A stretch of DNA of 64,000 nucleotides from positions 1-64,000 of the forward strand of contig JADJGQ010000003.1 in NCBI GenBank assembly GCA_016708025.1, in the 5' to 3' direction. The notes beneath the pieces are model-generated. The model saw only the letters and a program-made list of their open reading frames with translations, ran no database searches and was not told where the DNA came from. Numbering within the stretch: position 1 is the stretch's first letter; the number at the start of each line of letters is the position of its first letter. This document shows, piece by piece, positions 9,572 through 19,806 of the stretch. Made by a program: the position numbers and the translations under genes. This DNA is from a bacterium. GTDB taxonomy: Bacteria; Zixibacteria; MSB-5A5; GN15; FEB-12.

Positions 9572-9644
9572 ATGTTATGCGTAAACTTTGAATTGTCAAC
9601 TAACCTGAATACTAATGTAAGTCCAAAAAGCTCCATCATGTCAA
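9572..9644 (-). promoter_or_regulatory. Tandem candidate promoters for the trypsin-like protease
   Basis: Two perfect TTGACA boxes lie on the minus strand upstream of the GTG at 9550. One (9594-9599) has TAACAT 16 bases downstream (9572-9577). The other (9639-9644) has TTACAT 18 bases downstream (9615-9620). The upstream one leaves a leader of ordinary length; the nearer one would leave barely enough room for the ribosome site. Confidence 0.45.
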
Positions 9645-9787
9645 GAAAAAGGCTAAACACCACTAATTGACTCCCCTATCCTAACTAGTCGGGGGATATC
9701 CGATTGTCTTTGAAAGAAAATGAGTTAAATTCGGTAATCAATCTATTGTCGAAGTCTAAATAATTGACCCTGTCACAAGGTAGCCAG

Positions 9788-12700
9788 ATGGAAAGTTGTC
9801 AGAGATCTATCAATTATATGTTTTCGGTCCTCTTACTGGGATTCTTGACCTTTGCAACAAGCAGTGCTGATGACAGTATCTTCTCGACAGCCGATTCGCT
9901 TGTGCGGGCGGGTGAAACTGAACGTGCCCTCTCGCTTTTGTCGTCCAAGGCTACTGAGATTGAAACCCTATCCGGTCCGAATGATACCACGCTCATTGAA
10001 TTATATCGTCGGCAGGGATTGATCCTTCTGAATGCAAGTCGAGCGGAGGAGGCGGAACCGTTCGTTGTCAAAGCGCTTGAGATGACCAAACGGCTGGATC
10101 CCGCAAACGGATACCGACTGGTTAGTTTAACCATGGACAACGCTGTGGTCCTGCACAGTCTGCAGAGATGGGAGGAGGCCGCCAGATTTGATAGTATCGC
10201 CCTGGCACTACATCGAACTCTCTCCCTGCCGGCTGATTCATTGGCCTACTATGCCAGAACCAACTTCGTGATGCTCTATCTCGACATGGCGGATAGCCTT
10301 TCTGCGCTTCCATTTGCCATTGAGGCTACGAACGTGCTTGATTCGATCCCGACCTCCGCTGATTCGATGATCGCTCGCATTACCAACACCGTAGCGGACC
10401 TTCTCTATGCTGTTAATGAGTTGAGTCTGGCAGGCAAATCGTATCTTCATGCCGAGAGGTTTTTCACGGCCGCGCTGGGCGAATCCAGCACCTGGTCTGT
10501 TGTGGAGTTGTATGCTGCGGCCAATGCTTATAGATGGGCCGAAGAGTTTCCCCTGGCAGAATCGCTCTATAAGAGAGCATTGGCACAGTCCCGGCCCTTG
10601 AAAGCCAGTGATTCCTCATTTTATGCCGCCATTTCCGACGGGTTGGGCGAGTTGTTCTCGGCACTTCAACATTACGATAGTGCTGCCACCTACTATCAAC
10701 TTGCCCTCGACTGGTACCGCGCTCTCAACGACACCACGACGAACTCGCTTGCGGGAACACTGGAGAATCTGGCCGGTGTATATTACTCCGGGGACCGAGA
10801 TACCGAGGCGATCCCGCTGCTGAAAGAGGCGATTGCCTACCGTGAACGGTACTTTCCCGGAGACGAGCTCTCCCTCATCGGTTTCGACTACAATAGGATC
10901 GCCAATGTCATTTATGAGCAGCAGTCGGCTGAGTTGGCGATCCCAGTCTACCAAACGGCACTCAGTTATTATGAACGGGCCGGTGACACGCTCGGCGGAA
11001 TCTACCTCACTATCCTGAACAACCTCGCTTCCGCTCAAAGTAGTGTCGACCCGATCAGCGCAGAATCGACCTACGTCAAATTGCTTCCTCTCTTTGAGCT
11101 GTATTCCGTTGATACGACAACAATAGCGAACTGCTACAACTCCTATGGATTGGTACTCTTCAATCAGTCTCGATATGCCGATGCGGAAGGCCCGTTCCTG
11201 CAGGCGCTCACGTACTTTGAATTGATCCGGCCGTCAAGCTCGGAGAATCACGTCTATTGGCACAATCTCGCAAATGCGATCGGGAAACAGGGACGTCTGG
11301 GTGAGTCCGACTCGTTATACGCGGTTTCATATCAGCGCCTTGAGGCTGCCGTTCCTGTTGATACTGCTTCCCTCGCGGGCATTCTGATCGCCCAGGGGAC
11401 GGCGCGATCGGAACTCGGTCTTGCTGCCGATGCTGAGAAGTTCTACGCCGGGGCCTATGAATTATATACTGCGACGGGTAAGAGAGGGGCGGCGGGTGCG
11501 ACCGAGGCAGCATGGCGGCGGGTGTTTGAGGTGATTGAGCTGGAAGAGTTTGATCGGGCTGATTCTCTCGCTCGGTCTGCTTTTGACGACATTTACGCGA
11601 TCGCACCGCATGATACCGTTCTCCAGATCGATCTGATCGAGACTCATGCCAGCGCGATCATCCGCCAGGGGAGATATGATAGCGCGGGATTCAGATACAA
11701 TGAAGCGATTCTGCTTCTTCGGAATCGCACCCCAATTGACTCAGCCCGAATCGCCACAGATCTTGGATTGGCTGGCTGGTGTCAACTGCTGGCGGGCAAC
11801 TACACTGACGCTTCAGAATTGCTGCACAGCGCCTACGATCAGTATCGAGAAATTCTCCTGACTCATGGAGCTGACTCGGCGACCTCGCGAAATCTCGCCG
11901 AAATCTGTACCAACCTGGGGAAACTGCATGGAGAGATGGCGGAGTATGAAACTGCCAATGAATACTTTCGGGAGGCACTGGCAATCGCAGATTCAGCGCT
12001 CCTTCCCGGTAATCCTGAGGTAGTTGGCTGGCAGATCAAGTACATAGATTTTCTCAGTAGCCAGGATCGATATGTTGAGTTTGGGGAGTTACTCAATCAA
12101 GTCATTGCAACGGCATACGAGTATTATGGTCCCGAGGACAGGACCACTCTGGATGTTCTAACCCGGAAGGCCATGTTGGATATCCTGACCGGCAAAGTCG
12201 CCGCTGGTAAAGCGATGATACGGAGAGTAGTGGAGGTGCGACGCCGCATCAATGCCCTGAATGACAACGAGCATGCCGATGTGATGATCCTCCTGGCGCT
12301 GGGCCATCGAGGCGCAGGGAATTACGTCGAAGCCGAGCAGTTATTGAAGCGAGTCATCGTGATGCGGGAGGGTTCGGAGTATTTTGACGCGGCGACTCTC
12401 AGCAAGGCCCAGTCAATTCTTGGCGACCTTTATATGTCGCAATGGAAATTGACTGCCGCGGAATCTTTGTACACGGCCCTACTGACGCAAGAACGTGAGC
12501 TCTGGTCAGAAATACCTCGTCTGGGGAACGCCCAGCTTCCAGGACTTGCAGGCATTTATGCTTTGCAGGGACGGTTCGATCTGGCACAACAGGCCATCGA
12601 TACGTTTGACCTGATGTGTCAGGAAGACTCGGCGGCGCTTGCCTGGTGGCGACCGGGACATACGCTGGCGCTGGCGGGATTGGAGTTTCAACGGGGCGAT

Positions 12701-15700
12701 TTCAGCAAAGCGGCAGCTCTATATGAGAACCTACTGAATCAGCTTGATTCGACTCTGGAAGAAAACAAGCAACGGATAAGAACGGGAAAGATATACCTTG
12801 CCCGTTGTCGTTTGCAAATGCGGATGTATGATCTAGCCGAAGCAGTCCTCCCGCTGATTGACTCCGAGTTGACGCGGAGTGACCTTGCCAATTCACAGCA
12901 GTCATTTGACCATGTTAACATTCAGGGACATATTCTTCGGGAACGTGGGTTGCTCGCTCAGGCGGCATCCACTTATCTGAAAGTAATCACCGTCGTCAAG
13001 GATCATGAGATCCAGTATGCCGCGACCTATGCGGAAGCACTGATCGGGCTGGGCGAGATCCACTATGAACGACAGGAGTTTCATGAAGCGGACAGCCTCT
13101 TTTCTGCCGCTTCTTCGTTCCTCTATCGATATCTAGGTGAGAACCATCCACTCTATGCCGAGGCGCTCCTGGGAATGGCCAGAGTGCAGACCATGTTGGC
13201 CCGCTTCCCGACAGCAACAGAATATGTCGACAAGGCAATTTCGGCCATTCGACGCAACCTTGGGGACGGGCATCCGTTGCTGGCGACTGCATACGATGTG
13301 CAGGGGTCGCTATTTGCCCAGCAAGCCAGATATGTTGACGCGGAGTCCTCGTTTGCCCGATTCAGTGACATCCTCGCCGCACTCGAAGGGCAGCAGTCCT
13401 TTGGCGACGTGATCTATAGAAAGCGGCTGGCGGAGCTGGCGGTGGCGCGGTCGAACTCGGCGGATGCGTTAATCCGATACGGAGACGTCATTGGTCCGAT
13501 ATTGGCTGAGCTTGGTCCGCATCATCCGGAAGTGGTGTCTGCATTTCTGCAGGGAGCCGAGGTCCTGCTGGATATGGGGCTCCTTTCCTTTGTGGATACG
13601 ACGCTCAGCTACTTTGATTCACTTCGCGGAGATGAGCTTGGTCAGCGGATAGTCACCGCGACCGGCGTCCAGATGGTCAAAGGACGATTGGCGATGGCAC
13701 GCGGTGATTTTGCGTCCGCTGAACGGCTGCTTCGAGGAGCACTCAATAAGCGGATGGACGCTTTTGGCGGCAACGCATCGTCACTGGGTGAGTGCTACAC
13801 AGTTTTGGGGAATCTCTATGCAGCGCAAAACCGTCAGGACGAGGTGATTCATGCGAGGCAGCGTGCACTCTCCATTTACCGGTCGGTGTATGGCGAACTG
13901 CATCCGCTCGTGGCCAAGAGCACCTTTCAGTTGGCCGAGTGGCATCGTGATCAGGGTGATTACACAAAGGCAGAGCCGCTGTTCCGGGAGGCGCTGCAAA
14001 CGTTTGGACACATCTATGGATCATTACATGCCAGCACTGCTGCGACAGTTCACGGCCTGGCAGATCTGCATTTGCGCCAAGGACACCTTGATGAGGCGCA
14101 GACGCTGTACAGCGAAGAATACGTCTTGGACTCGGCCCTTTTTGGGTTGGACCATCCTACAGTCGCTGCCAATTTTACCGCCCTCGGCGATGTCAGTTAC
14201 CGCATGGGGAAGCTCTCCGAGGCAGATACTTTGTATATGGCTGCCCGGGTGGTCTATCAGCGCGTCGTTGACAGTCACACCGTCGCCATGGTCCCGGCTC
14301 TGCTTGGGGAGAGTCGATGTGCATTGCGGATGGCAGATTGGCCACGCGCGATAGAAGCGAGTCGAATGGCGTTTGAGACAGCGCATCAGGCGTTTCGCCG
14401 AAATGCACTGGCCCTTTCCGAGTCTGATGCCCTGGTCTATTCGCAACAGATATCACAGGCGGCGCAGATGTTTCTTACCGCCTACATGCGGGCCGAGACG
14501 GTCTCCGAAGCGTGGGATTCTGTGGCGGTAGATATTATTCTTCAGGTAAAGGGGCAGGTGTCGGAAGAGGTTTTCAATCGACATCGGGCCTTGCGCACAA
14601 TGCAGGATTCCACCATCCAGGCACTGAGCCAGGAACTGAGAGAGATCTCGCTGCAACGGTCTCGTCAGGTGACGTCTAGCCAGGAAGACCAGGGCGCCCA
14701 GCTTCAGATCGATTCGCTTAACCTTCGGGCCGATGAAATTGAATCCGAACTTGCTCTGAGGAGTTCTGAGTTTCGAGGGCTCCTTTCCGGCGCAGAGATC
14801 TCGGCGAAGTCAGTCAGTGATCGCTTGCCGAACGATGTCTGCTTGGTTGAGTACTTCAGTTTTGCGGACCAGTTCGATCAGGTTGATTCGACTCGCGGAC
14901 GTTACCTGGCAATCGTCCTTCGACGCAATTTTCCTCCACGAGTTGTCGACCTTGGCGGCTCCGCGGTCATCGATGAACAGGTAGCATCGTATCGCCGCCA
15001 TATGACCAAGGTTTCGTCGTCCGGATATACGCTTTTGCCGCTTGACGCGATCGGGTATGCTGCGCGAAGTCGCGCCGTCTGGGAATCCGTCTGGAAACCG
15101 GTGGAGAAGCTGCTGACAGGATCCAAGACGGTGATGGTGGCGCCTGATGCCGCCCTGAATCTCGTATCCTTTTCGGCGCTGAAAGATAGCGCAGAAACCT
15201 ATCTCATTGAGAAGTACCCCATTCATTATCTCTCTTCCGGACGTGATCTGCTGCGAGCCGAGGCAAAACCGATTGTGGCCACGGGGTTATTCGCGATGGG
15301 GGACCCAGATTACAGTGCCTCTCCCTCAGCGCGCGTAAAAGGCGAAGAAACTGCGACTCCTATAACGGCAGATTCCGTTGCTTCGGGTGCGCGCAATATC
15401 CGCTCTAGTTGTGGCACCCTGGCCGATATGAAGGTGGCGCAACTTCCATCGACACGAAAAGAGATCGAGCAGATCATGTCCGGTTGGCGCTCGAGCCGAA
15501 AAGAAGAGATTCAGCCGTTCTTTGGACCAAACGCGACGGAAGATAACATCAAAAAGTTCTCGCCCGGACATCGGGTGGTGCATATCGCCACCCATGGGTT
15601 CTTCCTGAGTGGCGTCTGCGGCGACGAAAGTGATCAGGCTCGCGCTAACGAAAGTCCGTTGCTGCAATCAGGACTTCTCCTTGCAGGAGCCAATCTGCAT

Positions 15701-16084
15701 GGAGATGGCGCGGATAGTGCGGGGATCGATGACGGTATTCTGACTGCCGAGGAAGTGGTCAGTCTCCCCTTGACCGGAACTCAATTGGTTGTCCTATCAG
15801 CTTGCGAGACGGGTCTGGGCGAAGTAAAGGCAGGCGAAGGTGTGTACGGTCTGCGTCGTGCGTTCTTGTTGGCTGGCGCAGGTACTGTGATCAGCAGTCT
15901 CTGGCCAGTCCCTGATAAAGAGACGGCCAGCATGATGAGCCAATTATATGCCGCCCAAGATGGCGCATTCCCGGATCTATTGCGTCAGATCCAGCTCGCA
16001 CGAATTGGGGAGATCAAAAAGTCAGGCGGCGTAGATCATCCCTTCAGTTGGGGAGCATTTATCATTCTGGGGAAGTGGAAGTAA
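9788..16084 (+). CDS. Exported giant TPR-repeat protein with C-terminal CHAT (caspase-like) protease domain
   Basis: About 2098 residues. Start at ATG 9788, which has AAGG eight bases upstream; an in-frame TTG at 9764 has no site. A signal-peptide-like segment (MFSVLLLGFLTFATSSA) opens the protein. Then come well over thirty tetratricopeptide repeats (recurring patterns such as AEPLFREAL, GDYTKAEPL, YxxALxYYE) over about 1600 residues, a helical linker, and a CHAT domain over roughly the last 350 residues. The caspase-clan dyad is present: His in VVHIATHGFF and Cys in VVLSACETGLGE, followed by GVYGLRRAFLLAGA. CHAT domains are cysteine proteases usually controlled by the TPR array, here probably in the periplasm. 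No binding partner is encoded nearby except the divergent trypsin-like protease. Confidence 0.9.
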   Translation: MESCQRSINYMFSVLLLGFLTFATSSADDSIFSTADSLVRAGETERALSLLSSKATEIETLSGPNDTTLIELYRRQGLILLNASRAEEAEPFVVKALEMTKRLDPANGYRLVSLTMDNAVVLHSLQRWEEAARFDSIALALHRTLSLPADSLAYYARTNFVMLYLDMADSLSALPFAIEATNVLDSIPTSADSMIARITNTVADLLYAVNELSLAGKSYLHAERFFTAALGESSTWSVVELYAAANAYRWAEEFPLAESLYKRALAQSRPLKASDSSFYAAISDGLGELFSALQHYDSAATYYQLALDWYRALNDTTTNSLAGTLENLAGVYYSGDRDTEAIPLLKEAIAYRERYFPGDELSLIGFDYNRIANVIYEQQSAELAIPVYQTALSYYERAGDTLGGIYLTILNNLASAQSSVDPISAESTYVKLLPLFELYSVDTTTIANCYNSYGLVLFNQSRYADAEGPFLQALTYFELIRPSSSENHVYWHNLANAIGKQGRLGESDSLYAVSYQRLEAAVPVDTASLAGILIAQGTARSELGLAADAEKFYAGAYELYTATGKRGAAGATEAAWRRVFEVIELEEFDRADSLARSAFDDIYAIAPHDTVLQIDLIETHASAIIRQGRYDSAGFRYNEAILLLRNRTPIDSARIATDLGLAGWCQLLAGNYTDASELLHSAYDQYREILLTHGADSATSRNLAEICTNLGKLHGEMAEYETANEYFREALAIADSALLPGNPEVVGWQIKYIDFLSSQDRYVEFGELLNQVIATAYEYYGPEDRTTLDVLTRKAMLDILTGKVAAGKAMIRRVVEVRRRINALNDNEHADVMILLALGHRGAGNYVEAEQLLKRVIVMREGSEYFDAATLSKAQSILGDLYMSQWKLTAAESLYTALLTQERELWSEIPRLGNAQLPGLAGIYALQGRFDLAQQAIDTFDLMCQEDSAALAWWRPGHTLALAGLEFQRGDFSKAAALYENLLNQLDSTLEENKQRIRTGKIYLARCRLQMRMYDLAEAVLPLIDSELTRSDLANSQQSFDHVNIQGHILRERGLLAQAASTYLKVITVVKDHEIQYAATYAEALIGLGEIHYERQEFHEADSLFSAASSFLYRYLGENHPLYAEALLGMARVQTMLARFPTATEYVDKAISAIRRNLGDGHPLLATAYDVQGSLFAQQARYVDAESSFARFSDILAALEGQQSFGDVIYRKRLAELAVARSNSADALIRYGDVIGPILAELGPHHPEVVSAFLQGAEVLLDMGLLSFVDTTLSYFDSLRGDELGQRIVTATGVQMVKGRLAMARGDFASAERLLRGALNKRMDAFGGNASSLGECYTVLGNLYAAQNRQDEVIHARQRALSIYRSVYGELHPLVAKSTFQLAEWHRDQGDYTKAEPLFREALQTFGHIYGSLHASTAATVHGLADLHLRQGHLDEAQTLYSEEYVLDSALFGLDHPTVAANFTALGDVSYRMGKLSEADTLYMAARVVYQRVVDSHTVAMVPALLGESRCALRMADWPRAIEASRMAFETAHQAFRRNALALSESDALVYSQQISQAAQMFLTAYMRAETVSEAWDSVAVDIILQVKGQVSEEVFNRHRALRTMQDSTIQALSQELREISLQRSRQVTSSQEDQGAQLQIDSLNLRADEIESELALRSSEFRGLLSGAEISAKSVSDRLPNDVCLVEYFSFADQFDQVDSTRGRYLAIVLRRNFPPRVVDLGGSAVIDEQVASYRRHMTKVSSSGYTLLPLDAIGYAARSRAVWESVWKPVEKLLTGSKTVMVAPDAALNLVSFSALKDSAETYLIEKYPIHYLSSGRDLLRAEAKPIVATGLFAMGDPDYSASPSARVKGEETATPITADSVASGARNIRSSCGTLADMKVAQLPSTRKEIEQIMSGWRSSRKEEIQPFFGPNATEDNIKKFSPGHRVVHIATHGFFLSGVCGDESDQARANESPLLQSGLLLAGANLHGDGADSAGIDDGILTAEEVVSLPLTGTQLVVLSACETGLGEVKAGEGVYGLRRAFLLAGAGTVISSLWPVPDKETASMMSQLYAAQDGAFPDLLRQIQLARIGEIKKSGGVDHPFSWGAFIILGKWK

Positions 16085-16162
16085 ACTGATTAGTGCCGCA
16101 TGCTTCACCATGCACGAGGTTGGACTGTTTAGAAGTTGTCAGGAAAGAGAGATCCAGAAACT

Positions 16163-16459
16163 ATGTTCATGCTCTTTGGATGCGGAACCACACTGTATGG
16201 CCGGGCCAAAACGAGTGATGGCCGCGGGCGCATCGCCACCAAATGGTTCTGCTTGATCAATGTACCGATAATACCGATCAGGTCTTACCTGATCACTGAA
16301 GAAACGGATGGCCCCGATCTGGTGGTCTGGCAAAGCACGAAATTCGCTCTCGTTCCGCTCGACCATCTCTTTCGCCGGCATCTGCTGGTCTGGGGATTGA
16401 GCTGGCTGACGTTTATTGCGACGATCTGGATATTGACGGTTCTGACGCCGGCCGGATGA
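16163..16459 (+). CDS. Small membrane protein, unknown function
   Basis: A 98-residue protein. ATG 16163 is chosen because AGGAAAGAGAG lies 12 bases upstream; an in-frame TTG at 16136 lies upstream of that site. The N-terminal part is short and polar, with a phrase (FCLINVPIIPIRSYLI) seen in small conserved membrane proteins. A transmembrane segment follows near the end (LLVWGLSWLTFIATIWILTVL). It sits 78 bases after the CHAT gene on the same strand and could be co-transcribed. I do not recognise a defined family. Confidence 0.55.
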   Translation: MFMLFGCGTTLYGRAKTSDGRGRIATKWFCLINVPIIPIRSYLITEETDGPDLVVWQSTKFALVPLDHLFRRHLLVWGLSWLTFIATIWILTVLTPAG

Positions 16460-16742
16460 CAGGAATTGTCGAAATTTCCTGTCGAGCCTACGCAACAGCA
16501 GGCATCGCCAATCCCAACATGGTCGTTGTCCTCCTGTCCCGGATTGAATGCTTATAGGTAGTTGCCAAACCCTGCCGCAAACCGTACCTTGCAGGTCAGC
16601 ACTACGGAAGGACCTGCCCGGAAACATCCACGGCGTGGATTGCCCTCCCAGTGCCCGAAGGCTGCCTGCTATGAACTGCTGTCGTATCTCAGTTATCCCC
16701 CGCATTAAATCATCATTTGATATATCTCTCAGGAGGACACGC

Positions 16743-18068
16743 GTGATCAGAAAACCAGTCATACTGACTGTGCTGGCGTTGCTAATCGGGGTTGTTTCCG
16801 CCCATGCGAGTTTTCAACTCAATGTCACCGAGCACAAACTCGACAACGGCCTGACCATCCTGATGATGGAGAACCACACTGCGCCGGTCATTTCCTACTA
16901 CACCATTTACAAGGTTGGCTCGCGCAATGAACGACGGGAAAATTCCGGCGTCAGTCATTTCTTCGAGCATATGATGTTCAATGGCGCCAAGAAATACGGC
17001 CCCAAGATGTTCGACCAGGCACTGGAATCCAAAGGTGGAAACAACAACGCTTACACCAGTCAGAATATCACGGCCTACTATGAGGATTTCCCGGTCGAAG
17101 CGCTGGAACTGGTGCTGGATCTCGAATCCGATCGCATGGCCAACTTGGCGCTACTGGAGGAACAGGTGAAGTCCGAGGCCGGGGTCGTTTCCGAAGAGCG
17201 GCTGGTCAGCTCCGACAATGACAATCTCGGCATTATGGACGAAGAAATGTGGGCCACCGCCTTCATGGCCCATTCGTACGAAGCTCCGGTGATCGGTTGG
17301 ATGGGGTCAATCAAGAACTTCAACCGAGCCGATGCTCTGGAGTATTTCCAAACGTATTATGCACCCAACAATGCAGTAGTGGCGATCGTCGGCGACTTTG
17401 ATACCCAGAAGACGTTGGCGCTGGTAAAGCAGTATCTTGGCGGTCTGCAGAGCGGCCCGCCGCCGCCAGTCGTTCCGCGATATGAGCCGGAACAGCGCGG
17501 GGCCAAACGAGTATTTCTCGAGCGCGAAGCCGAGCATGAACATATCATGCGTGGCTACCATATCGGGGATAAGGACAGCCCGGACCTGTATCCGCTTGAG
17601 GTCATCCAGTTTGTTCTGACCACCGGTGAATCCTGCCGAATGAACCAGACGCTGGTTAACGATCTGCAGGTGGCCCTTGACCAATATGGCGGGTTCGAAT
17701 GGGGATTTGATCCATCGCTATTCTACTTTTATGTCGCGGTAACCCCCGGTGTGAAGTACCAGGTAGCCGAGACTGCTTTCGATTCAGTTCTCGCAGATTT
17801 GACTGTCAACGGCCCGACCGCCGAGGAGTTGCAGAAGGCCAAAAACAGCCTGACGGCCAACTTCTACAAGGGCTACCAGACCAACAACGGCACAGCTCAC
17901 GAGTTGGCCAGATACAAAACGCTTTACGGCGACTGGAAAGCACTCTACTCGTACGTCGATCGCATCAACGCGGTCACGATCGAGCAGGTCAAAGAGGTGA
18001 TGGCACGGTATTTCATCGTGAAAAATTCCACGACCGTGACGCTCGTTCCGGAAGGAGGCAACCAGTGA
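16743..18068 (+). CDS. M16B zinc peptidase, catalytic subunit
   Basis: A 441-residue exported peptidase of the M16 (insulinase/processing-peptidase) family. GTG 16743 is the start: AGGAGG stands six bases upstream and a signal peptide follows (IRKPVILTVLALLIGVVSAHA). The zinc motif HxxEH is intact (His72, Glu75, His76 in SHFFEHMMFNG), with the downstream Glu-rich helix (VKSEAGVVSEERL) supplying the third ligand. It overlaps the next gene by four bases, so the two are translationally coupled. M16B enzymes of this length typically work as heterodimers of an HxxEH subunit and an R/Y subunit, which is exactly this pair. Probable role: degradation of peptides in the periplasm. Confidence 0.9.
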   Translation: MIRKPVILTVLALLIGVVSAHASFQLNVTEHKLDNGLTILMMENHTAPVISYYTIYKVGSRNERRENSGVSHFFEHMMFNGAKKYGPKMFDQALESKGGNNNAYTSQNITAYYEDFPVEALELVLDLESDRMANLALLEEQVKSEAGVVSEERLVSSDNDNLGIMDEEMWATAFMAHSYEAPVIGWMGSIKNFNRADALEYFQTYYAPNNAVVAIVGDFDTQKTLALVKQYLGGLQSGPPPPVVPRYEPEQRGAKRVFLEREAEHEHIMRGYHIGDKDSPDLYPLEVIQFVLTTGESCRMNQTLVNDLQVALDQYGGFEWGFDPSLFYFYVAVTPGVKYQVAETAFDSVLADLTVNGPTAEELQKAKNSLTANFYKGYQTNNGTAHELARYKTLYGDWKALYSYVDRINAVTIEQVKEVMARYFIVKNSTTVTLVPEGGNQ

Positions 18069-19435
18069 AACAGCTCCTCATCATATGTCTGGTGGCGTTT
18101 GCCCTGGCAATCCCGGCGTCGGCCAAGATCACTTTGCCCACGGCCGAGCAGTTCACGCTCAATAACGGGCTGACCGTTCAGGTCATACAGCGGCCGCAAC
18201 TCCCGTTGTTTTCGCTCAAATTGACCTGCCGCGGGGGATCTATCTATGATCCTGCCGGCAAAGAAGGTCTCGCGGCGTTGGCCAACGAGATGCTGATGCG
18301 TGGCACCGCTACTCGTACGGCCAAGCAGATTGCGGACGAAATCGCGTTCGGGGGCGGCACACTGCAAAATGAGTGCGGGAATGTGTCGGCAGGGTTCGAA
18401 GGTGAGTTCCTGTCCGCTCAGGGAGAAAAATCGTTTGAGATACTGGCCGATATGATCCTCCATTCGACTTTTGCGGCCGACGAATTCGACAAGACTAAAG
18501 CGCGGACTCTGGGCGATCTGCAGGGTCGGCGGGAAAACCCGGCCACTGTCGCCAATGATGCCATTCGCCAGGAGATTCTTGGCGATAGCCGATTTTCCCA
18601 TTTCAGCGGCGGTCTGCCCGCGACAGTCGAGCCGCTCACGCAGGATGATGTTGCTCAGTTCATAAGATCCCACTATACACCAAACAACTGCGTCCTCGTG
18701 GTGTGCGGTGATATCGCGCCATCATCCGTCCGCACGTGGGCCAAGAAATATTTCGGGAAATGGGCCGGCAAGGCATTACTGCCACCGATGGAGACCGCTT
18801 TCCCTGCAGTTACCGGACGGGAAGTACTTATTTACGACAAATCTGATGCATCGCAAACTCAGATCCGAATTGGCGGGAGCGGGATGCCGTTGAATCACCC
18901 AGACTTCCCTGCCCTCGAAGTTGTTCGCACCGTCTACGGCGGCTCGTTTGCCTCTCGCCTGATGGACGAGATACGGGTCAACCGCGGATTGACCTACGGC
19001 GTTTCTTGTCGGAGTCAACATTTCAAGCCAGGTGGTTTGGTTTACGTGCAGACGTTTACCAAGAATGCCACGGTCGGCGAGGTGGTGGATATCGTTCTGG
19101 CGGAGGCACTCAAGATGCAGACTGAAATGGTATCGGATTCGGAATTGACGGATGGTGCCAATTTCCGAAGCGGTACTTATCCGCTTGAGTTCGAGACCAA
19201 CGGAAGCCTGGCCGGTGTATTCACCGACATGTGGGTCAACGGCCTGAATAAGTCGTATTACGAGGACTTCCAGGAACGGCTCAAGGCAGTCACGCCACAG
19301 CAGGCGATGGATGCCGCAAACAAGTACTTTGCCAAGGACCACTATCGCCTAATTCTGGTCGGGAAGGCTGACGATATCCGCGCACAAGCCGAGAAATACG
19401 GTCCGGTTACAGTGCGACCGTTCTCGGAAAAATAG
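18065..19435 (+). CDS. M16B peptidase, non-catalytic R/Y-motif subunit
   Basis: 456 residues, exported (signal peptide MKQLLIICLVAFALAIPASA). The GTG start at 18065 overlaps the preceding stop, and GGAGG lies just upstream. Where the partner has HFFEH this protein reads AALANE, so it cannot bind zinc. The C-terminal half carries the R/Y motif (VNRGLTYGVS) that supplies substrate-binding residues in M16B heterodimers. Its partner lacks a recognisable R/Y motif, so the two proteins are complementary halves of one enzyme. No clear terminator follows. Confidence 0.9.
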   Translation: MKQLLIICLVAFALAIPASAKITLPTAEQFTLNNGLTVQVIQRPQLPLFSLKLTCRGGSIYDPAGKEGLAALANEMLMRGTATRTAKQIADEIAFGGGTLQNECGNVSAGFEGEFLSAQGEKSFEILADMILHSTFAADEFDKTKARTLGDLQGRRENPATVANDAIRQEILGDSRFSHFSGGLPATVEPLTQDDVAQFIRSHYTPNNCVLVVCGDIAPSSVRTWAKKYFGKWAGKALLPPMETAFPAVTGREVLIYDKSDASQTQIRIGGSGMPLNHPDFPALEVVRTVYGGSFASRLMDEIRVNRGLTYGVSCRSQHFKPGGLVYVQTFTKNATVGEVVDIVLAEALKMQTEMVSDSELTDGANFRSGTYPLEFETNGSLAGVFTDMWVNGLNKSYYEDFQERLKAVTPQQAMDAANKYFAKDHYRLILVGKADDIRAQAEKYGPVTVRPFSEK

Positions 19436-19468
19436 CCGACCTGCCCCGTTGCAATTCCCAAGTTTCCC

Positions 19469-19546
19469 TTACGGGCAACTCGGTAAAGTCGTCCGCGGCG
19501 TGACACTCAAGTATGCGATCAGGAGCGATAGGTCGCTGAGATCCAC
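19469..19546 (-). pseudogene. Remnant of a dockerin-like module
   Basis: The minus strand encodes VDLSDLSLLIAYLSVTPRTTLPSCP and then stops. This is nearly the same as the C-terminus of the FG-GAP protein at 6561-7901. In DNA, 19498-19525 is identical to 6590-6617 over 28 bases. The upstream frame has no start of its own and runs into the tRNA-Leu terminator, so only the 3' end of a lost dockerin gene survives. Confidence 0.65.
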
Positions 19547-19640
19547 TGCCCCTGTGGTATTATTGTGGATGCTTGATGGTACTAAATAGGTCTCTATTAA
19601 TCTTTGTGCATTCTTAGAGGGGGAACCGACTACCAGATAC

Positions 19641-19675
19641 AAAAAAAGCCCATAAACCAATGAGGTTTAGGGCTT
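19641..19675 (-). terminator. Terminator of tRNA-Leu
   Basis: On the minus strand a stem of AAGCCC(T)AAACC with GGTTTATGGGCTT (19646-19675, one mismatch) is followed by seven T. It lies ten bases after the 3' end of tRNA-Leu. Confidence 0.85.
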
Positions 19676-19684
19676 GGATATTTA

Positions 19685-19768
19685 TGCCGAAGGGGGGACT
19701 CGAACCCCCACTCCCTTGCGAGAACTGCGCCCTGAACGCAGCGCGTCTACCAATTTCACCACTTCGGC
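19685..19768 (-). tRNA. tRNA-Leu (CAG)
   Basis: A cloverleaf with a seven-pair acceptor stem (GCCGAAG/CTTCGGC), the D-loop of a class II tRNA, anticodon loop TTCAGGG (anticodon CAG), a long variable arm typical of Leu, and T-loop TTCGAGT. Discriminator A; the CCA end is not encoded. Confidence 0.95.
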
Positions 19769-19806
19769 ATTATCTGTACAGCCCGATGGCCGTTTTCAGG
19801 AGCAGT

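Noticed and set aside
9764..9787. TTG start for the TPR-CHAT protein
   Set aside because: It has no ribosome site; ATG 9788 does and is followed by a signal-peptide-like segment.
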